NCBI GenBank assembly: GCA_001695595.3
Contig: MBPM02000009.1
Span: forward strand, 1,240,001 to 1,304,000
Length of the DNA: 64,000 nucleotides
Source of the DNA: Plasmopara viticola
Lineage: Eukaryota > Oomycota > Peronosporomycetes > Peronosporales > Peronosporaceae
Reading direction: 5' to 3'
Made by a program: the position numbers and the translations under genes. This document shows positions 45,153 through 55,790 of this stretch, one piece after another; position 1 is the first letter of the stretch; each line of letters begins with the position of its first letter. Under the pieces are notes generated by a model. The model was not told where the DNA came from. It was given only the letters and a program-made list of their open reading frames with translations, and made no database searches.

Positions 45153-47864
45153 TTAAGTCGGCGATTGCACCTTTTTACCCTTAAATAGCCCACCAAGGGC
45201 ACTAAGACCACCTAACGGCTTGGCGCTCGGTCCCTTCGACGCTAACCCCTCGCGCTCTCCCTTATGCTGCTTTGCACGGCGTTCTAACTCCTGAAGTCGT
45301 GCCTCTAACTGGTCGTACGTGCCTTTGGCCATGCCACGCAGTCGCTTTTGAAGTATAATGGCCGCAATTATGAGCGGCAAGAGAAAGAGACTTAAAAACA
45401 ACGCACACAACGAGATCGCCAGCGTTGTGCCCAATACGTCGTTGCAGAGCGCTTCGTTAATAGCGTCGAACGATAGATTCGACCACGCACAGTCACCAGA
45501 GCAACGAGCTTGTTCCACAACGGTCAGCATATTACGCACGGCGCCATCTTGGCCGAGCAGAGTCGACAAGGGACCAGACTTCAGAGCCGTGATCTTGGTA
45601 AAGTAGGCATTGGCAAACTCACTGATCGAGATCGAGTAATTCCATTGATCGGGAAACGTTTTGCCCGTGTCACCCAAAAGAGTCTCGCGCATCTCGTCAA
45701 GCATGGTGCTTGCCTTGTCAAAGGCCGACAAGTACGCGTACGCCTCGTCAAACGCCAGTCGACAGGCCGATTGGTCTGTCTTCTTTGCGTTCGCATCGGA
45801 AGCACACAAGCCTGTCATAAAACACACGGGCAGCTCGACAGTGGTATTGTCACACCCGTACGATGTCGACGGTTCGTTGTACGCCAGCCACGGGGTCAAG
45901 ACGTTCTCTTGCGTAAACTTTACAGTTGGCTTCTTCAGCGCCGCCTCTGCTGCCGTCGAGAGCTTGGTCACGAGACTCCTTGCTCTTGACGAATTAAAGC
46001 TAAAGTCCGTAAGGTCATAGTTCGAGACAACGTCACCATAGCTCGAGATGAGGGTCTGCACCTTGGCCGTATCAGCATTTTGGACCATCTTGTACTCGTC
46101 CTCTACATTACACGAGAACGATAACGGGACGGCAAGGCCCAGTGGAGCGAGGATATTACTGCCGTTGAAACATGCATTTGCCATATCAGCCATTTGGGTC
46201 GAAGCGTACGGAGACATGTCTTGGTGCAGCAACTTCATGTATTCACACGAGTCATACCACACGGCACCGACAGCAAGAAGCGACGCGGACAGGACAAAAC
46301 TCAGTACACAGACCAGTACACCTAGCGACCAACTGACGTGCAGTAAATGGACCCACTTGGTGGTCTGGGCAGTACACGCATTCTTGACGATCGCGACGAT
46401 CCCCACCATCGACGCAATCATACCGAAAAAGAAGACGCACACGACGAGCGCGCTACGGGAATACGACAAGTCGTTGAACGTAGTGGTAAGCACGTCGACA
46501 ACATCGATCGAGCTATTCGTCATGGCACCCATGGCTGTCATGTCTCGCACTGCCGTGCGTAAGGTCGTATTCAAAGCTGTGCCGTTGCTCTCGAACGCGC
46601 TTTGGAGCAAGCTGACGGCATTGTCCACCACATCGCTGCTGGCCGATATTGCGGCTGCACTATTGCTGACAAACAGCGTGACTGAAGACCCGCACACGCG
46701 CTCGGGACATGCCAAGCAAAATGTTTCGCTCGTCGCAGGATTGCACGTCGCCGTGGGAAAAGCGCCGTGGTGAAAGTAAATGCTCTGAAAATCTGCAATC
46801 ATTTTTCGGAGTGTCGCCCCGTCGTCCGCGATCCATTCCGACGTTTTCAGCTGCGTAGCCACTGCTTTTGATGCGATCGTAAGCTCCGTCGTGGCATAAT
46901 TTAAAGGCGTGATTAGATTACTCACAAAAATGTTTGCATTCTCCAAAGTTGCTTTCAGGGAGTAAAGCACATCTGCGACACCGTTCGAAATGTTTGTGTT
47001 TAACGCGGCAGTGACGACCATACAAATAAAGACTGCCAGCGAGCAGACGAGAAACGTGAGCGTTGGCACAATGATATCGCACCGCGAGTAGCCTTTTTCA
47101 TTCGGATCCCGTCCACCACACCGATTGAAAAAGCATCGAAGAAAGACAAACCCAATGCAGCCCAAGGCTGTAAGGACACTCATGACAGTGCCCGGAACCA
47201 CAAATGGGGCCAAGGAGCTGGGGTATCCTGTCGACATCCAATTCACCGCCGTTGTCACGTTTTCATCCGTAAAAAGCTGTCGACGCGCTTGAGTACCATT
47301 AGGTACCACATCATCCCACTTGCAGTTGCTTCGACGCTCACACTTTCCTTTGCTATGACACGAGTCAGTGTCACGCATGACAACGCACTGGCCATTAATG
47401 TCGCGCACGGCGTCACTGCTTGAAAGATCCACGCAACGCTCAAGTTCACTTGTCGTAGAGGATTTGACACAGATATAAGTCGTAAAGCTCGCCAACGACT
47501 GCTTGTACCACCCTTCGCTCTTCTTGCGCATTCCAGACATAGCCGAGTTGCCTGCAACAGCACTCAATTTCAGAGCGCTCTGACTTGCGGTCTTGTACGC
47601 CAACGCAGCATTGTTCTCATCGGCATTAATCTGCGCAGACGTCATTCCTGAGGGTGACTTGTAGATAGTATTATTGACTGTGCGCATGGGGCAGGTGGCC
47701 AGCCACGTCTGATCCGCTGCATTCGAGCATGTCGTTGGCCACGTGACTGTAGCCCCAAGCACCGAAGACCACCCGATTGCAAGGCTCCCAAGCAGCGCGA
47801 GTCCTTTCTGACGATGCATGTGGAGTACTCGCTTGTGACTCGCGAAGCCAAATTGAGAATGCAT
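45153..47864 (-). CDS. Five-TM membrane glycoprotein with prominin-like architecture
   Basis: Intronless, 903 aa. A start 15 codons later (47,819, MHRQKGLALLGSLAIG) gives a better signal peptide. Hydrophobic segments are at about 217-245, 263-288, 472-494, 511-536 and 815-840, with a Cys-containing N-terminal domain, two large extracellular loops (about 185 and 280 residues) with many Asn-linked glycosylation sites, and a charged coiled-coil tail ending in Gly/Lys-rich sequence. This spacing is that of prominin (and broadly of PRM1/Tweety-type proteins), which shape membrane protrusions. No sequence signature proves homology, so the family call is by topology only. The strand opposite carries several long open frames that are shadows. 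Confidence 0.75.
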   Translation of the reverse strand: MHSQFGFASHKRVLHMHRQKGLALLGSLAIGWSSVLGATVTWPTTCSNAADQTWLATCPMRTVNNTIYKSPSGMTSAQINADENNAALAYKTASQSALKLSAVAGNSAMSGMRKKSEGWYKQSLASFTTYICVKSSTTSELERCVDLSSSDAVRDINGQCVVMRDTDSCHSKGKCERRSNCKWDDVVPNGTQARRQLFTDENVTTAVNWMSTGYPSSLAPFVVPGTVMSVLTALGCIGFVFLRCFFNRCGGRDPNEKGYSRCDIIVPTLTFLVCSLAVFICMVVTAALNTNISNGVADVLYSLKATLENANIFVSNLITPLNYATTELTIASKAVATQLKTSEWIADDGATLRKMIADFQSIYFHHGAFPTATCNPATSETFCLACPERVCGSSVTLFVSNSAAAISASSDVVDNAVSLLQSAFESNGTALNTTLRTAVRDMTAMGAMTNSSIDVVDVLTTTFNDLSYSRSALVVCVFFFGMIASMVGIVAIVKNACTAQTTKWVHLLHVSWSLGVLVCVLSFVLSASLLAVGAVWYDSCEYMKLLHQDMSPYASTQMADMANACFNGSNILAPLGLAVPLSFSCNVEDEYKMVQNADTAKVQTLISSYGDVVSNYDLTDFSFNSSRARSLVTKLSTAAEAALKKPTVKFTQENVLTPWLAYNEPSTSYGCDNTTVELPVCFMTGLCASDANAKKTDQSACRLAFDEAYAYLSAFDKASTMLDEMRETLLGDTGKTFPDQWNYSISISEFANAYFTKITALKSGPLSTLLGQDGAVRNMLTVVEQARCSGDCAWSNLSFDAINEALCNDVLGTTLAISLCALFLSLFLLPLIIAAIILQKRLRGMAKGTYDQLEARLQELERRAKQHKGEREGLASKGPSAKPLGGLSALGGLFKGKKVQSPT

Positions 47865-48141
47865 TCACCGCGCACGCTTCATTGTCGGACAAGATGCACC
47901 ACCGAAGATAGACTACCTGCAGTAGAAATGAACCATCAAGCATTTGATAAATATAGTGCTCGTCTGAAGCATCGCATTGCCACGCTTTTTTAGAAGCACA
48001 TTCTTGACAAGAGTCGCGACTTTATAATACAAAAATGCTCAAATTGGTGACAATTTCACTGCGAATGTTGGTCTGTCTGCCGAATATTTTTACTACGAAA
48101 GAGCATGTCATTCTCGAGAGGGAGAACGATGCATTTCGTGG
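47865..48141. promoter_or_regulatory. Divergent promoter region between the prominin-like gene and MED11
   Basis: 277 bp between two divergent start codons, so both promoters should lie here. No element could be assigned. Confidence 0.5.
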
Positions 48142-48652
48142 ATGCTCATGGAAGGCGATGGCGACAGTCGCGTTCACTTTTCGGAAGTGAGCGACCCGTG
48201 GTCCAGCTCACGTCATGTCACGGTACTACAAGCGCTTGACGCTGTGGAAAAGGTGCGTGCTTTTGATACTTTTCAATGTCATGTAGGTGATGTCTGCTGC
48301 GTCTAAAAGTCTCACCGCTCAAGACTGGCCTGTCTACCGCTAGAAACTAGTGACAGCGCTGCGCACGGCGGCGTCTGCCATGACGCTTATGGAACCTCGT
48401 GTATCTTCGGAGGAAAGCTCATCACTTGCTTTTAACTCGGCGTGTACTGAATTTCTGCAATTGGTCAAGGAGATCCACACCGAGTTGGCCAGTAACATCC
48501 ACCTCGTCTCTGACTACCGCACGTTTGCGCGCAGCACCTACGGTGCTGAGAAGGACATGGAGATTTGTCGTGAGAAAGTCAAAATTGTGTCTGAACAGCT
48601 TCAATCCTTATCGCGCTTTCTCGAAGACCACTACACGCCCGAGGAGTGCTAA
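48142..48652 (+). CDS. MED11: Mediator complex subunit 11
   Basis: Two exons: 48,142-48,252 and 48,344-48,652 (intron 91 nt, GTGCGT...CCGCTAG, phase 0), giving 139 aa (human 117). The fold is a helical hairpin: LQALDAVEK and LVTALRTAASAMTLME, then ACTEFLQLVKEIHTELASNI, then STYGAEKDMEICREKVKIV with the SS/YGxxKD-type element found in MED11, and a final helix. MED11 pairs with MED22 in the head module and is essential for assembling the transcription pre-initiation complex. A second ATG at 48,148 is in frame. The identification is by motif resemblance and length. Confidence 0.8.
48253..48343 (+). other. MED11: Intron of MED11
   Basis: GTGCGT...CCGCTAG, 91 nt, phase 0. It joins ...ALDAVEK to KLVTALRT. 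Confidence 0.8.
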
Positions 48653-50031
48653 ATGGATCAAGAAAAGGGCACTATTAGGAGCTGCTTGCAAATCGGCAGT
48701 CTCGTAATATGGATTTTGTTTGACCGTCAATCGCATTGTACGTGACAAAGATGGGCAAAACGTTTTGTAGCTTGACGTGCAAGAGAAGCTTGAGCTGCGC
48801 CTTCCCAATCTCCATTCTCATAGTCTCGTCCTCGCTTAAGTCTCTTTCGATGATAAATCGGAAAAGTCAGTATATACACCAATAATATTGAAATCAAAAA
48901 GCTCGTCTTGAAAACTGTTTGCGCGTTTGTAAAACTGCCTTCTTTTATAATGAACAGCTCAATGTCTGCAGTGGGCTACCATACAAAAGAAAAGTTGGGT
49001 GCACCTGGTAGACGTGCGAGAAAACGAATTGGATTCATATCGCAGCTGCGTGTCTTTCAAGTAATCAAGGCCGCTTGATTACGAATACGAAAGCAAGAGA
49101 AACACATTGGTCAACCTGCACAAGCAATAAATGTGGCTTGATATCTACAATTGTACATACAACAGATTACGATTCGAGTTTATGATGAAGGATGAACATA
49201 CGAATAGACACAATACTGATCTGTTGATGACTTCGATTCTTGCCCTTGCGAGGTGAAGTAATGCTGGATACACGAGCATTGTCAAAGTTTACCCGAAGGT
49301 TGTTTTAAAAAGCTGGAGGTGCATTTGGAGGGACCCCAGTATAAAGACAACAACTTCGTTTGCTTGATCGAGATTGTGGAAGTTATTACGGCCGCCCAAG
49401 GAAGATCTGCTGCCACTCGAGATTCTTTTTTTTAATCGTTACTGTCACCGCCTTTGAAAAACTGCTACTTCACCATCAAGAGAGCTCCGACTCATCTTGG
49501 ATAATTGCAAACTGATGCTCAGCAAGATCTTGATCAGTGAGCGATACTAGAGATTTGTACTTGTGGTCCTCATTTTCTCTTCCTGTGTCGCCAATACCCT
49601 TGACACAATATGAAGACCTGCTTGTTGATATTCGCAACATTTTTGCTGAGCCGAAAAACACAAAAAGAACAAGTCACTTGCTCTAACAACGCTTGTGCTG
49701 AGGTTGTGTCGGTTTTCTAGTGGCACAGCCAAGCATTTGTACTTGTTATTTACGATCATGATCCATGACGAAGGACGTGGTAGAACTAGAGACATGTCGG
49801 TGCCAAATTTACTTTCGAGAAATCGAGTACAGTCCCGATTCAATTCTAAATGACTGCAAAACCATTTGAAATGTCTCTACGATAAGGTGTAATATTCCAT
49901 AGAAGTTGATCAAAAGTTGTTGAGATTGCTCACACACCTTCGTCCTAGTCATAAGGGAGCGTACTTATGACAGCGTACTTATGACGATGGAGCGAGTGGT
50001 AAAAGATGAGACAACAATATTGGTCAAGCAG
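48653..50031. other. Intergenic, possible broken coding sequence on both strands
   Basis: On the plus strand about 49,310-49,850, stop-interrupted frames read like protein (KLEVHLEGPQYKDNNFVCLI, then SNNACAEVVSV, then FVLVIYDHDP). The minus strand has competing short frames (49,843-49,476). I cannot decide which is real and call no gene. A 14-bp direct repeat, GCGTACTTATGAC plus one base, occurs twice at about 49,957-49,985. Confidence 0.3.
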
Positions 50032-50875
50032 CTATTTTCGAGGCAAATAGACGCCGCCTGCTCGTGAAGCCCAAGCCTCAGGTTCTGGTCGATAAAGTGG
50101 ATTCACCTGACGGGGTGGACTCGGGCTGCGATTGTCAAAGGCGCTGTGAGTCCATCGACGTTCCACCGAGACAGAGGAGCGCTTACGGTAGGACCGTAGA
50201 GATGGACTTCGACTATAATTTCGACCACGGCTTCGACTACGAGTCCGAGAGGAACTGCGACGAACGTGACGCCGGCGGCTGCCGAGTCGAATGGCTTTAG
50301 TATCCCAACTCCGACTTCGGCTTTGATGGCGTGATCGATTTCTTTTCGATCGACTTCGACTTCGACTTCGACTTCGACTTCGACTTCGACTTCGACTACT
50401 TCGATTTGTGCGCTGCAGTCGTTTGCCCCGGTCTTCGTCGAGCTAGAATCAATGCATAATGAAGCAACTAGTATCAGGGTCCAGCGCAAAGGAACGCATG
50501 TAATGCTTTACTTACTTGTGGACGGTATGGATCCGGTGGTGGGAGTGTGCCAGCAAGCGCACCTCGGGGACTCTGTGATCGTGATCGATTTTCTATATCT
50601 TCATGACGCTTTTTGCGTTTGTGCTTGTGTTTATGCTCCTTTTTCGATTCCTTTTTTGACCGTATCTCCTCCACCACATCGCGACCAAATTCGTCCTTCC
50701 GAAGCACCCGTATCGTCTCAGAACATGGCTCTTTGGTTGTGGGTTCCTGAACGAGCACATTATGTTTGTCATCGTAGCTCTGAGGGTCATCCTTATCAGT
50801 CATAGTCAGGAGCTCTTGGCCTTCCGGCGGGTCGGCTTTAAGCGGGATGATCTCTCCGCTAGCATTGACGCACAT
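50032..50875 (-). CDS. Arginine/serine-rich nuclear protein, probably splicing-related
   Basis: Two exons on the minus strand: 50,875-50,516 and 50,442-50,032, joined across a 73-nt intron with a perfect GTAAGT donor, giving 256 aa. Exon 1 has an acidic N-terminus, RVLRKDEFGRDVVEEIRSKK and a His/Lys-rich basic run, ending PPPDPYRPQ. Exon 2 opens LDEDRGKRLQRTNRSS and continues as a long RS-dipeptide domain, followed by further SR/RS patches and a C-terminus WASRAGGVYLPRK. In the unspliced frame the same DNA reads as Val-Glu repeats, so the intron decides the reading. RS domains mediate contacts between splicing factors and are phosphorylated by SR kinases. No RNA-binding domain is seen and the exact family is not recognised. 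Confidence 0.75.
50351..50396. repeat. Hexanucleotide microsatellite (CGACTT)n inside the RS domain
   Basis: About 7.7 perfect copies of CGACTT on the plus strand, (AAGTCG)n on the minus strand, encoding alternating Arg-Ser after splicing. Copy-number change would alter RS length without breaking the frame. Confidence 0.95.
50443..50515 (-). other. Intron of the RS-domain gene
   Basis: GTAAGT...GATTCTAG on the minus strand, 73 nt, phase 0. It converts a Val-Glu-repeat frame to the RS frame. Confidence 0.8.
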
Positions 50876-52637
50876 GGAGAAATTCAGGCAAATGTGATAA
50901 TGGCGTCAAATTCGTTAGCAACGCACCGCCAATTGCGTAGCCCAGCAGAGCTCATCTTACACTCTAGACCTCCTGCTGGTTTGAATAGAGTGTTTTTATT
51001 GTTTAACAAAATTACAATCTTCTGCTAAGATTAATACAATTGTTATTTTATTTTCGACGAAATGAATTATCAAATTGAACAAACATTGAAGCTCTGTCGC
51101 TTAGTGATTATGCTGTACTTAATGAAAATCCGTGCCGGCACGACACCTTTTAAACAAAATGATGCTTTGAACGTTATACTATCTTCATCTTCTGCCGCTA
51201 CGATAATCAAACGGCGTCATATAGGATTTAATTCTTGCTCAGCTGAGACATAACTTGTACGTGTTTTTGCTAAAGACGAACACGCTAAGAACGAAGTACA
51301 ATATGGCACCACAAAATGCATGTTGACAATGCTAAGTAATGTAGCACAGTGAAAAAGCTTCTTGGAAGGTTAGTTGTCGACAGAGACTTGAGCGACGAGT
51401 AGAACAAAGTCAATGAAAGAAAAGTATTTGTTGCTTAAAGCGAGTTAGGAATTGCGATTGAATAGCGAGCTTTTACGGATTCTTGTTGTGCTACAGCCTA
51501 ATCAGCCATCTACTGTTGTCATTCTAAGGCTCCAATTTTATTGACATTCGTTTGAAAATCATTTTTGTAGAATCTCCCCGTAGCTTAAAGCCATTATGTT
51601 GTAGTCGAGAATCTGTCACTCCAAATAGTACCAGCTTCTGGACGGTTGTCATCTTATGACGGTCAATAATAATACGCACGAGGTTGCGTGCTCTTACTTC
51701 GTTGCTGATGCACCCCACGCACCAACCTAATGTTAAGGTCAGTGCAGCACTCTTTTTTATGTCTGTGGCGTACGAGAGATACTTAAATCATTGGTAAAAA
51801 GCATGGATATCTCACCTTGTACAGCTTTGTTCTGCTCAAAATTGTTGCGTTGAAAACTAAACGTTTTTTGTGGGGTGCCGACAAAAGATGGCGATGTCCA
51901 AACATCTTTGTCAAAGCCGGCAAAAAGAATTTCTTAAGTTCTTGTACACGTGTCGGGCGTTGCAAATAATGGGCAAATACTTAAGCTGCTTGGTTTGCTT
52001 AGCACAAACGAAGTTACGCTTGCACTAGATACGGTTGTACAGACTCAAACAAACGCTTTCACCGTAGATGATACTACCTCACGCACGTCTTATCGACACG
52101 AATTTTGGCCAGTGTATCAGTGACTTGTGGCCATATTTTAATCGGGATGAAGGCGCCTTTGTCGATAAAATGTTCATCACAGCTACGATGGATATAGCAA
52201 CTAAGAAGGGATATAAATCGTCCATACGAACCATGGTGCCGATAAGCCCACTCATCGTTCTTGCTTGTCGCGACGGCATTTCCTAAGACACTTTCTTGAT
52301 GGGAATTATATAAGGAGATTGGTCAAAAAAGAGTGTTGCAGCATGATTTTATGCAAATTTACACGTACATCACCCTACTTTGGAGAAAATTACTCGTATC
52401 AAGCGAGAAAGCAAGGGTCGTTTGTACACAGCTCTTATGTTCAACCTCGCATTGTCGCTGTCACAACTTTGCTAATTAGTCTTTTGTGAGCCTTCAAAGG
52501 GCTACAGCACAAATGCAAACCAAATGTTTATATTTGTAAGCTTGAAATACAACTTTATCACCTCATGGATCGAACTCCGTGTAGTGTTGGCTTCAATTTA
52601 GTGGCTGGTACTGTTTGCTTGAGCGCGGGAGTAGAGC
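50876..52637. other. Gene-poor stretch, nothing identifiable
   Basis: Short frames on both strands around 51,500-52,290 have protein-like runs (for example, plus about 51,840-51,960, FLWGADKRWRCPN) but are short and conflict between strands. Probably transposon relics. Confidence 0.35.
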
Positions 52638-53183
52638 TCATTTCCATTGTACGCCAACGCGTGATTTATGGACTTTCTCTGCATCCCAATTGTCACGGCC
52701 TAAGGCAGTCGTACCATAGCCAGTTTTACGGGTATAACGAAAGTCACTAAACAAACAATCGTGTCTTTTCGGAAACATCTCTCGGCGCTCATTTTCATAA
52801 TTAAGTCCTTTCGGGAGTTCCGCCGGTCTTGGTAGTCGAGAAGCCCAAAGTAAGTCATTTCTTTCTCGGCCTTGCCCTTTTTTCATTAGAAGTAGCAGCC
52901 TTTGCATGACTACACTCAATTTTATTTGTGGGGTGAGGACGGATGGTGAGCAGTGGCTGCTTCGGATTCTTGACGCCCTTTGGAAGGTATGGACATTTCT
53001 GTCTAGTAGCTTAAAAATTACGCTCGGATCGACCGCTGCACCTCTCAACACAAAGTCTTTAACTGCATTACAAAGTTGTTTGCCTTTGTGACAAGCTTCT
53101 AGCTCGGCTCGCCTCATAAAGCGCGCATCCCATAAATTCGCCTTAAGGCTAGAATGATGGTAATTGCGTAGACTACCAGCCAT
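52638..53183 (-). pseudogene. Open frame of unknown function (181 codons)
   Basis: The frame from ATG at 53,183 is uninterrupted for 181 codons, unusual for this repeat-rich region. It contains LWDARFMRRAELEACHKGKQ, DFVLRGAAVDPSVIFKLLDR and GYGTTALGRDNWDAEKVHK. No family is recognised. A minus-strand acceptor-like CATAG just before the ATG allows it to be an internal exon instead. A neighbouring frame over the 5' part reads LGAIGWLVVYAITIILALRR, which is also protein-like, so a frameshifted relic is possible. Function unknown. Confidence 0.4.
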
Positions 53184-53201
53184 CCTATGGCCCCAAGACA
53201 A

Positions 53202-55014
53202 GATTTATTAGCAAGGTTGAGCAAAGAGACAGCGCTTTTAAAATATGCTTTGGGTAGCTCAAGATCATATAAGGCTCGGAAACCTTAAAATTTTATTGCT
53301 TTTAGAGCCAACTCCATAAAGTATTGAGTGCGTCGATACGTCTAGAAAGGGTTACCGACCAGTGTCTTTCCAAAACCGGATAACATTTAATAGAACAATT
53401 TTGATTTCGTTTGAAATAAGCAAACTTCTTTACTCTCTCTAGCTCAAATAAAATTTCCCTCTTTTACACCATCTAGAAAAATATTTTACTACAAACTCTA
53501 CCATAAATAATATGTCAAAACACTCTTCCACAGGTGGTAGCATTGGGCGACCAGCTGAGCGTAGCAAATTTCACGAGCGGTTCGGATAGAATCGCGAGCC
53601 ACAGTGAGCGACACTTGACCACCAAGAGTGGGGAACCTAGCGTTGCAAGAATAGAACGATGATGTATAATCACCCTATAAGAATCACAAAGACTCTGTGA
53701 AAAATAAGAAGTTCTTATCCATAATTGACAGTCCATGTTTTTGTCGTGGGACAGCAGTAAAAGCCACTGTGGCAAAGATAATAATAATTACTAAAGCTCG
53801 AAGGGTCGAAGTACTTGAGCTCTTGGCTATAGGCCGAAAACATCACTAAAGTGACGATTTTTGAACACAGAACTTTTCCTTTAAAACATAGATGTATCCT
53901 TGTTTTGGACAAAGATGTCTATGATCCGCCATGTCGGCAGCGTGGACTTTAAGCTTTCTAAGAATCCTATATGTACAGCAACGCCGGGTCTACGAGCAAG
54001 GAACGGAATTGGCCTGTACTGGAAACGAAGTACTGAATTGCAAGGCAGCGACTATAGCCAAAAAAGAAGCTTATATAAGCCTTCTTTACAATGTAAGGCA
54101 TAGGTGGAAATCAAAATGCCTGCACTCGTCACCAACTTCTCATGCTAGAAAACTAAAGGCAAGCAGCAACTCAGTCATACTTGTGATAAGCTAGTCAGGA
54201 GCAGCAGTGCCTGCACAAACACATAATTTGTAGAACAACGTGTTGTTTGATAGCATGGCCGGGACAACGTTGTACAGTGCAGTTTATCAATACTTCCGGA
54301 TTTGGAGTAAAAAGTCGTATATAAACCTCGCAGTAGTTTGTACGCATAGATGGAGAAAAAAATAATGATACCACAAGAACTCCCAATCATCCCTGCGATG
54401 TTAAACCGTTTAGGCACATACAACTTCACAATGTTTTTTTTCATAGACAATATGAAAGTTGTAAAAGTGTAATTTTTATCTTTAGCTAATTTGCAGAGAG
54501 CGATGGGTTCGAGCGGATCCCGAGAAAGTCATTAATGCTTCAACTTATCTTGTGACAGCACTTTTGGGTAGTGATCAAGCCGACTCGACTTTTAATCCAG
54601 AAAGTCGTTGCCCGGTAGACGTTGAGTTGTGCTGGGAATCCGGCAGAATATCTAAGATAGCATCACAGAAAGCCTTCAGCGAGCTCCTGGTCTGACCTCT
54701 ACGCGTTACTGCAACTCATTGAGGGCAATTATGAGAGAGTCGTCTCGCTTCAAGCTAGGCACCTTGAAGCTGCTACTCCGGTGAAGTTCCAGTGCAATTG
54801 AAAGCCTAAATTCGTTTGTAGACTATTGAGACCATATATTGTAATATGGCAAGAAAAAAACCCACTTGTATCAAATATGGCAAGATAGCTGTCATATGGC
54901 AAGATAATTGTCAACTTTTGTGAATATAACTTTCCCTTATTTAGCAATTATATACAGGAACAAACACTGGCCGCTCGCTGCCCAAAGTGCTACCTTACTG
55001 GCCCGATCTGAGAC
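53202..55014. other. Gene-poor stretch, nothing identifiable
   Basis: Only short frames. A 13-bp element, ATATGGCAAGATA or a close variant, occurs three times within about 54,843-54,907. This region may include the decayed reverse-transcriptase part of the gypsy element that follows, but no motif can be pointed to. Confidence 0.35.
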
Positions 55015-55790
55015 ATGACCTCGCCGACACGCTTTTACACGGGGAGGACCATGCGTCGGCTCGTACCTACACAATTTCAGGCCCTAATGGCAAGCGGACT
55101 CGTCAATTATGCAGATAATGCTTATCACAAAGCTCTGAAGACGATCCTTCATCAAAGACGGAAGTGTTTCTCTCGACAACGATCGTACGTTTACCGCTAT
55201 GAGATAGCGATAAAAATAACAGATTGCCTGCTCCAAAATGGGTCTGATCCGGCATTTTCAGCCCGATTTGTTGCCTAAAAAAAGATCTGAAGTACGATAT
55301 TCTGCAGGAGTCACATGATACTGTAATTAGTTATGATTCAGGCCGAGATAGAGTTTGGTGTTTGCACCGAATCGATGGACCTACATGTATCAGTGGTTGG
55401 CCAAACATGCGAAAAACGGCAAACCTGCTCAAAGGTCATCTTCGCAGATCACACATTGTCTCGCTTACTAAGCCTGTCATAGTCGGCGGACTGTCAGAGT
55501 TCTGAGGAATCAGCTTTGTCCTGATTTGCCGGAGACGAATCGCAACACGGGCATAGTGCTGCTTATACAAGACGATGCATCGGGAACTTTGCAAAAATAG
55601 TTAAGAGAAACTAGCGAGGCTGCTTTAAAATACGGTATTCAGATGTCATTCCCTTCCATACGCGATGAAGCTGAATCCACGGTTTACCGCAGCGTTGTCA
55701 TATGCTAACTAAGTGTAGGGAGCTCGCTTGCTAGCTCTTAAGGGCAGATGGTCAAGCAGAAAGGATAATCGTGTACTACTATCCAAAATG
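55015..55790 (+). mobile_element. Ty3/gypsy integrase relic
   Basis: Read on the plus strand with frame changes. Around 55,180-55,280 RYEIAIKITDCLLQN resembles the linker before the integrase (R..I.DGLL.Y). At about 55,283-55,360 comes KDLKYDILQESHDTVISYD, the start of the zinc-binding HHCC region (DLKYRILYEAHDT...GH in related elements). Then YMYQWLAKHAKN (YRWV.KYVR), then LPETNRNTGIVLLI near 55,535 (GLP.D..GNTGIVVFVDR) at the start of the catalytic core. Near 55,742 comes RADGQAERI, the TDGQTER motif before the third catalytic Glu. Stops and frameshifts show it is dead. Much of the core between these points is deleted. Confidence 0.75.

Noticed and set aside
46048..46773. 241-codon open frame on the plus strand
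   Set aside because: Antisense shadow of the prominin-like gene; composition follows from the codon use of the real minus-strand frame and there are no motifs.
50032..50442. CWC22 as the identity of the RS protein, from the AGGVY-LP end
   Set aside because: CWC22 would need MIF4G and MA3 domains after that motif; the frame ends at once and nothing follows downstream.
50103..50489. Minus-strand frame with Val-Glu repeats as a separate gene
   Set aside because: It overlaps the RS-domain exon in another phase; the GTAAGT intron gives a coherent SR protein instead.
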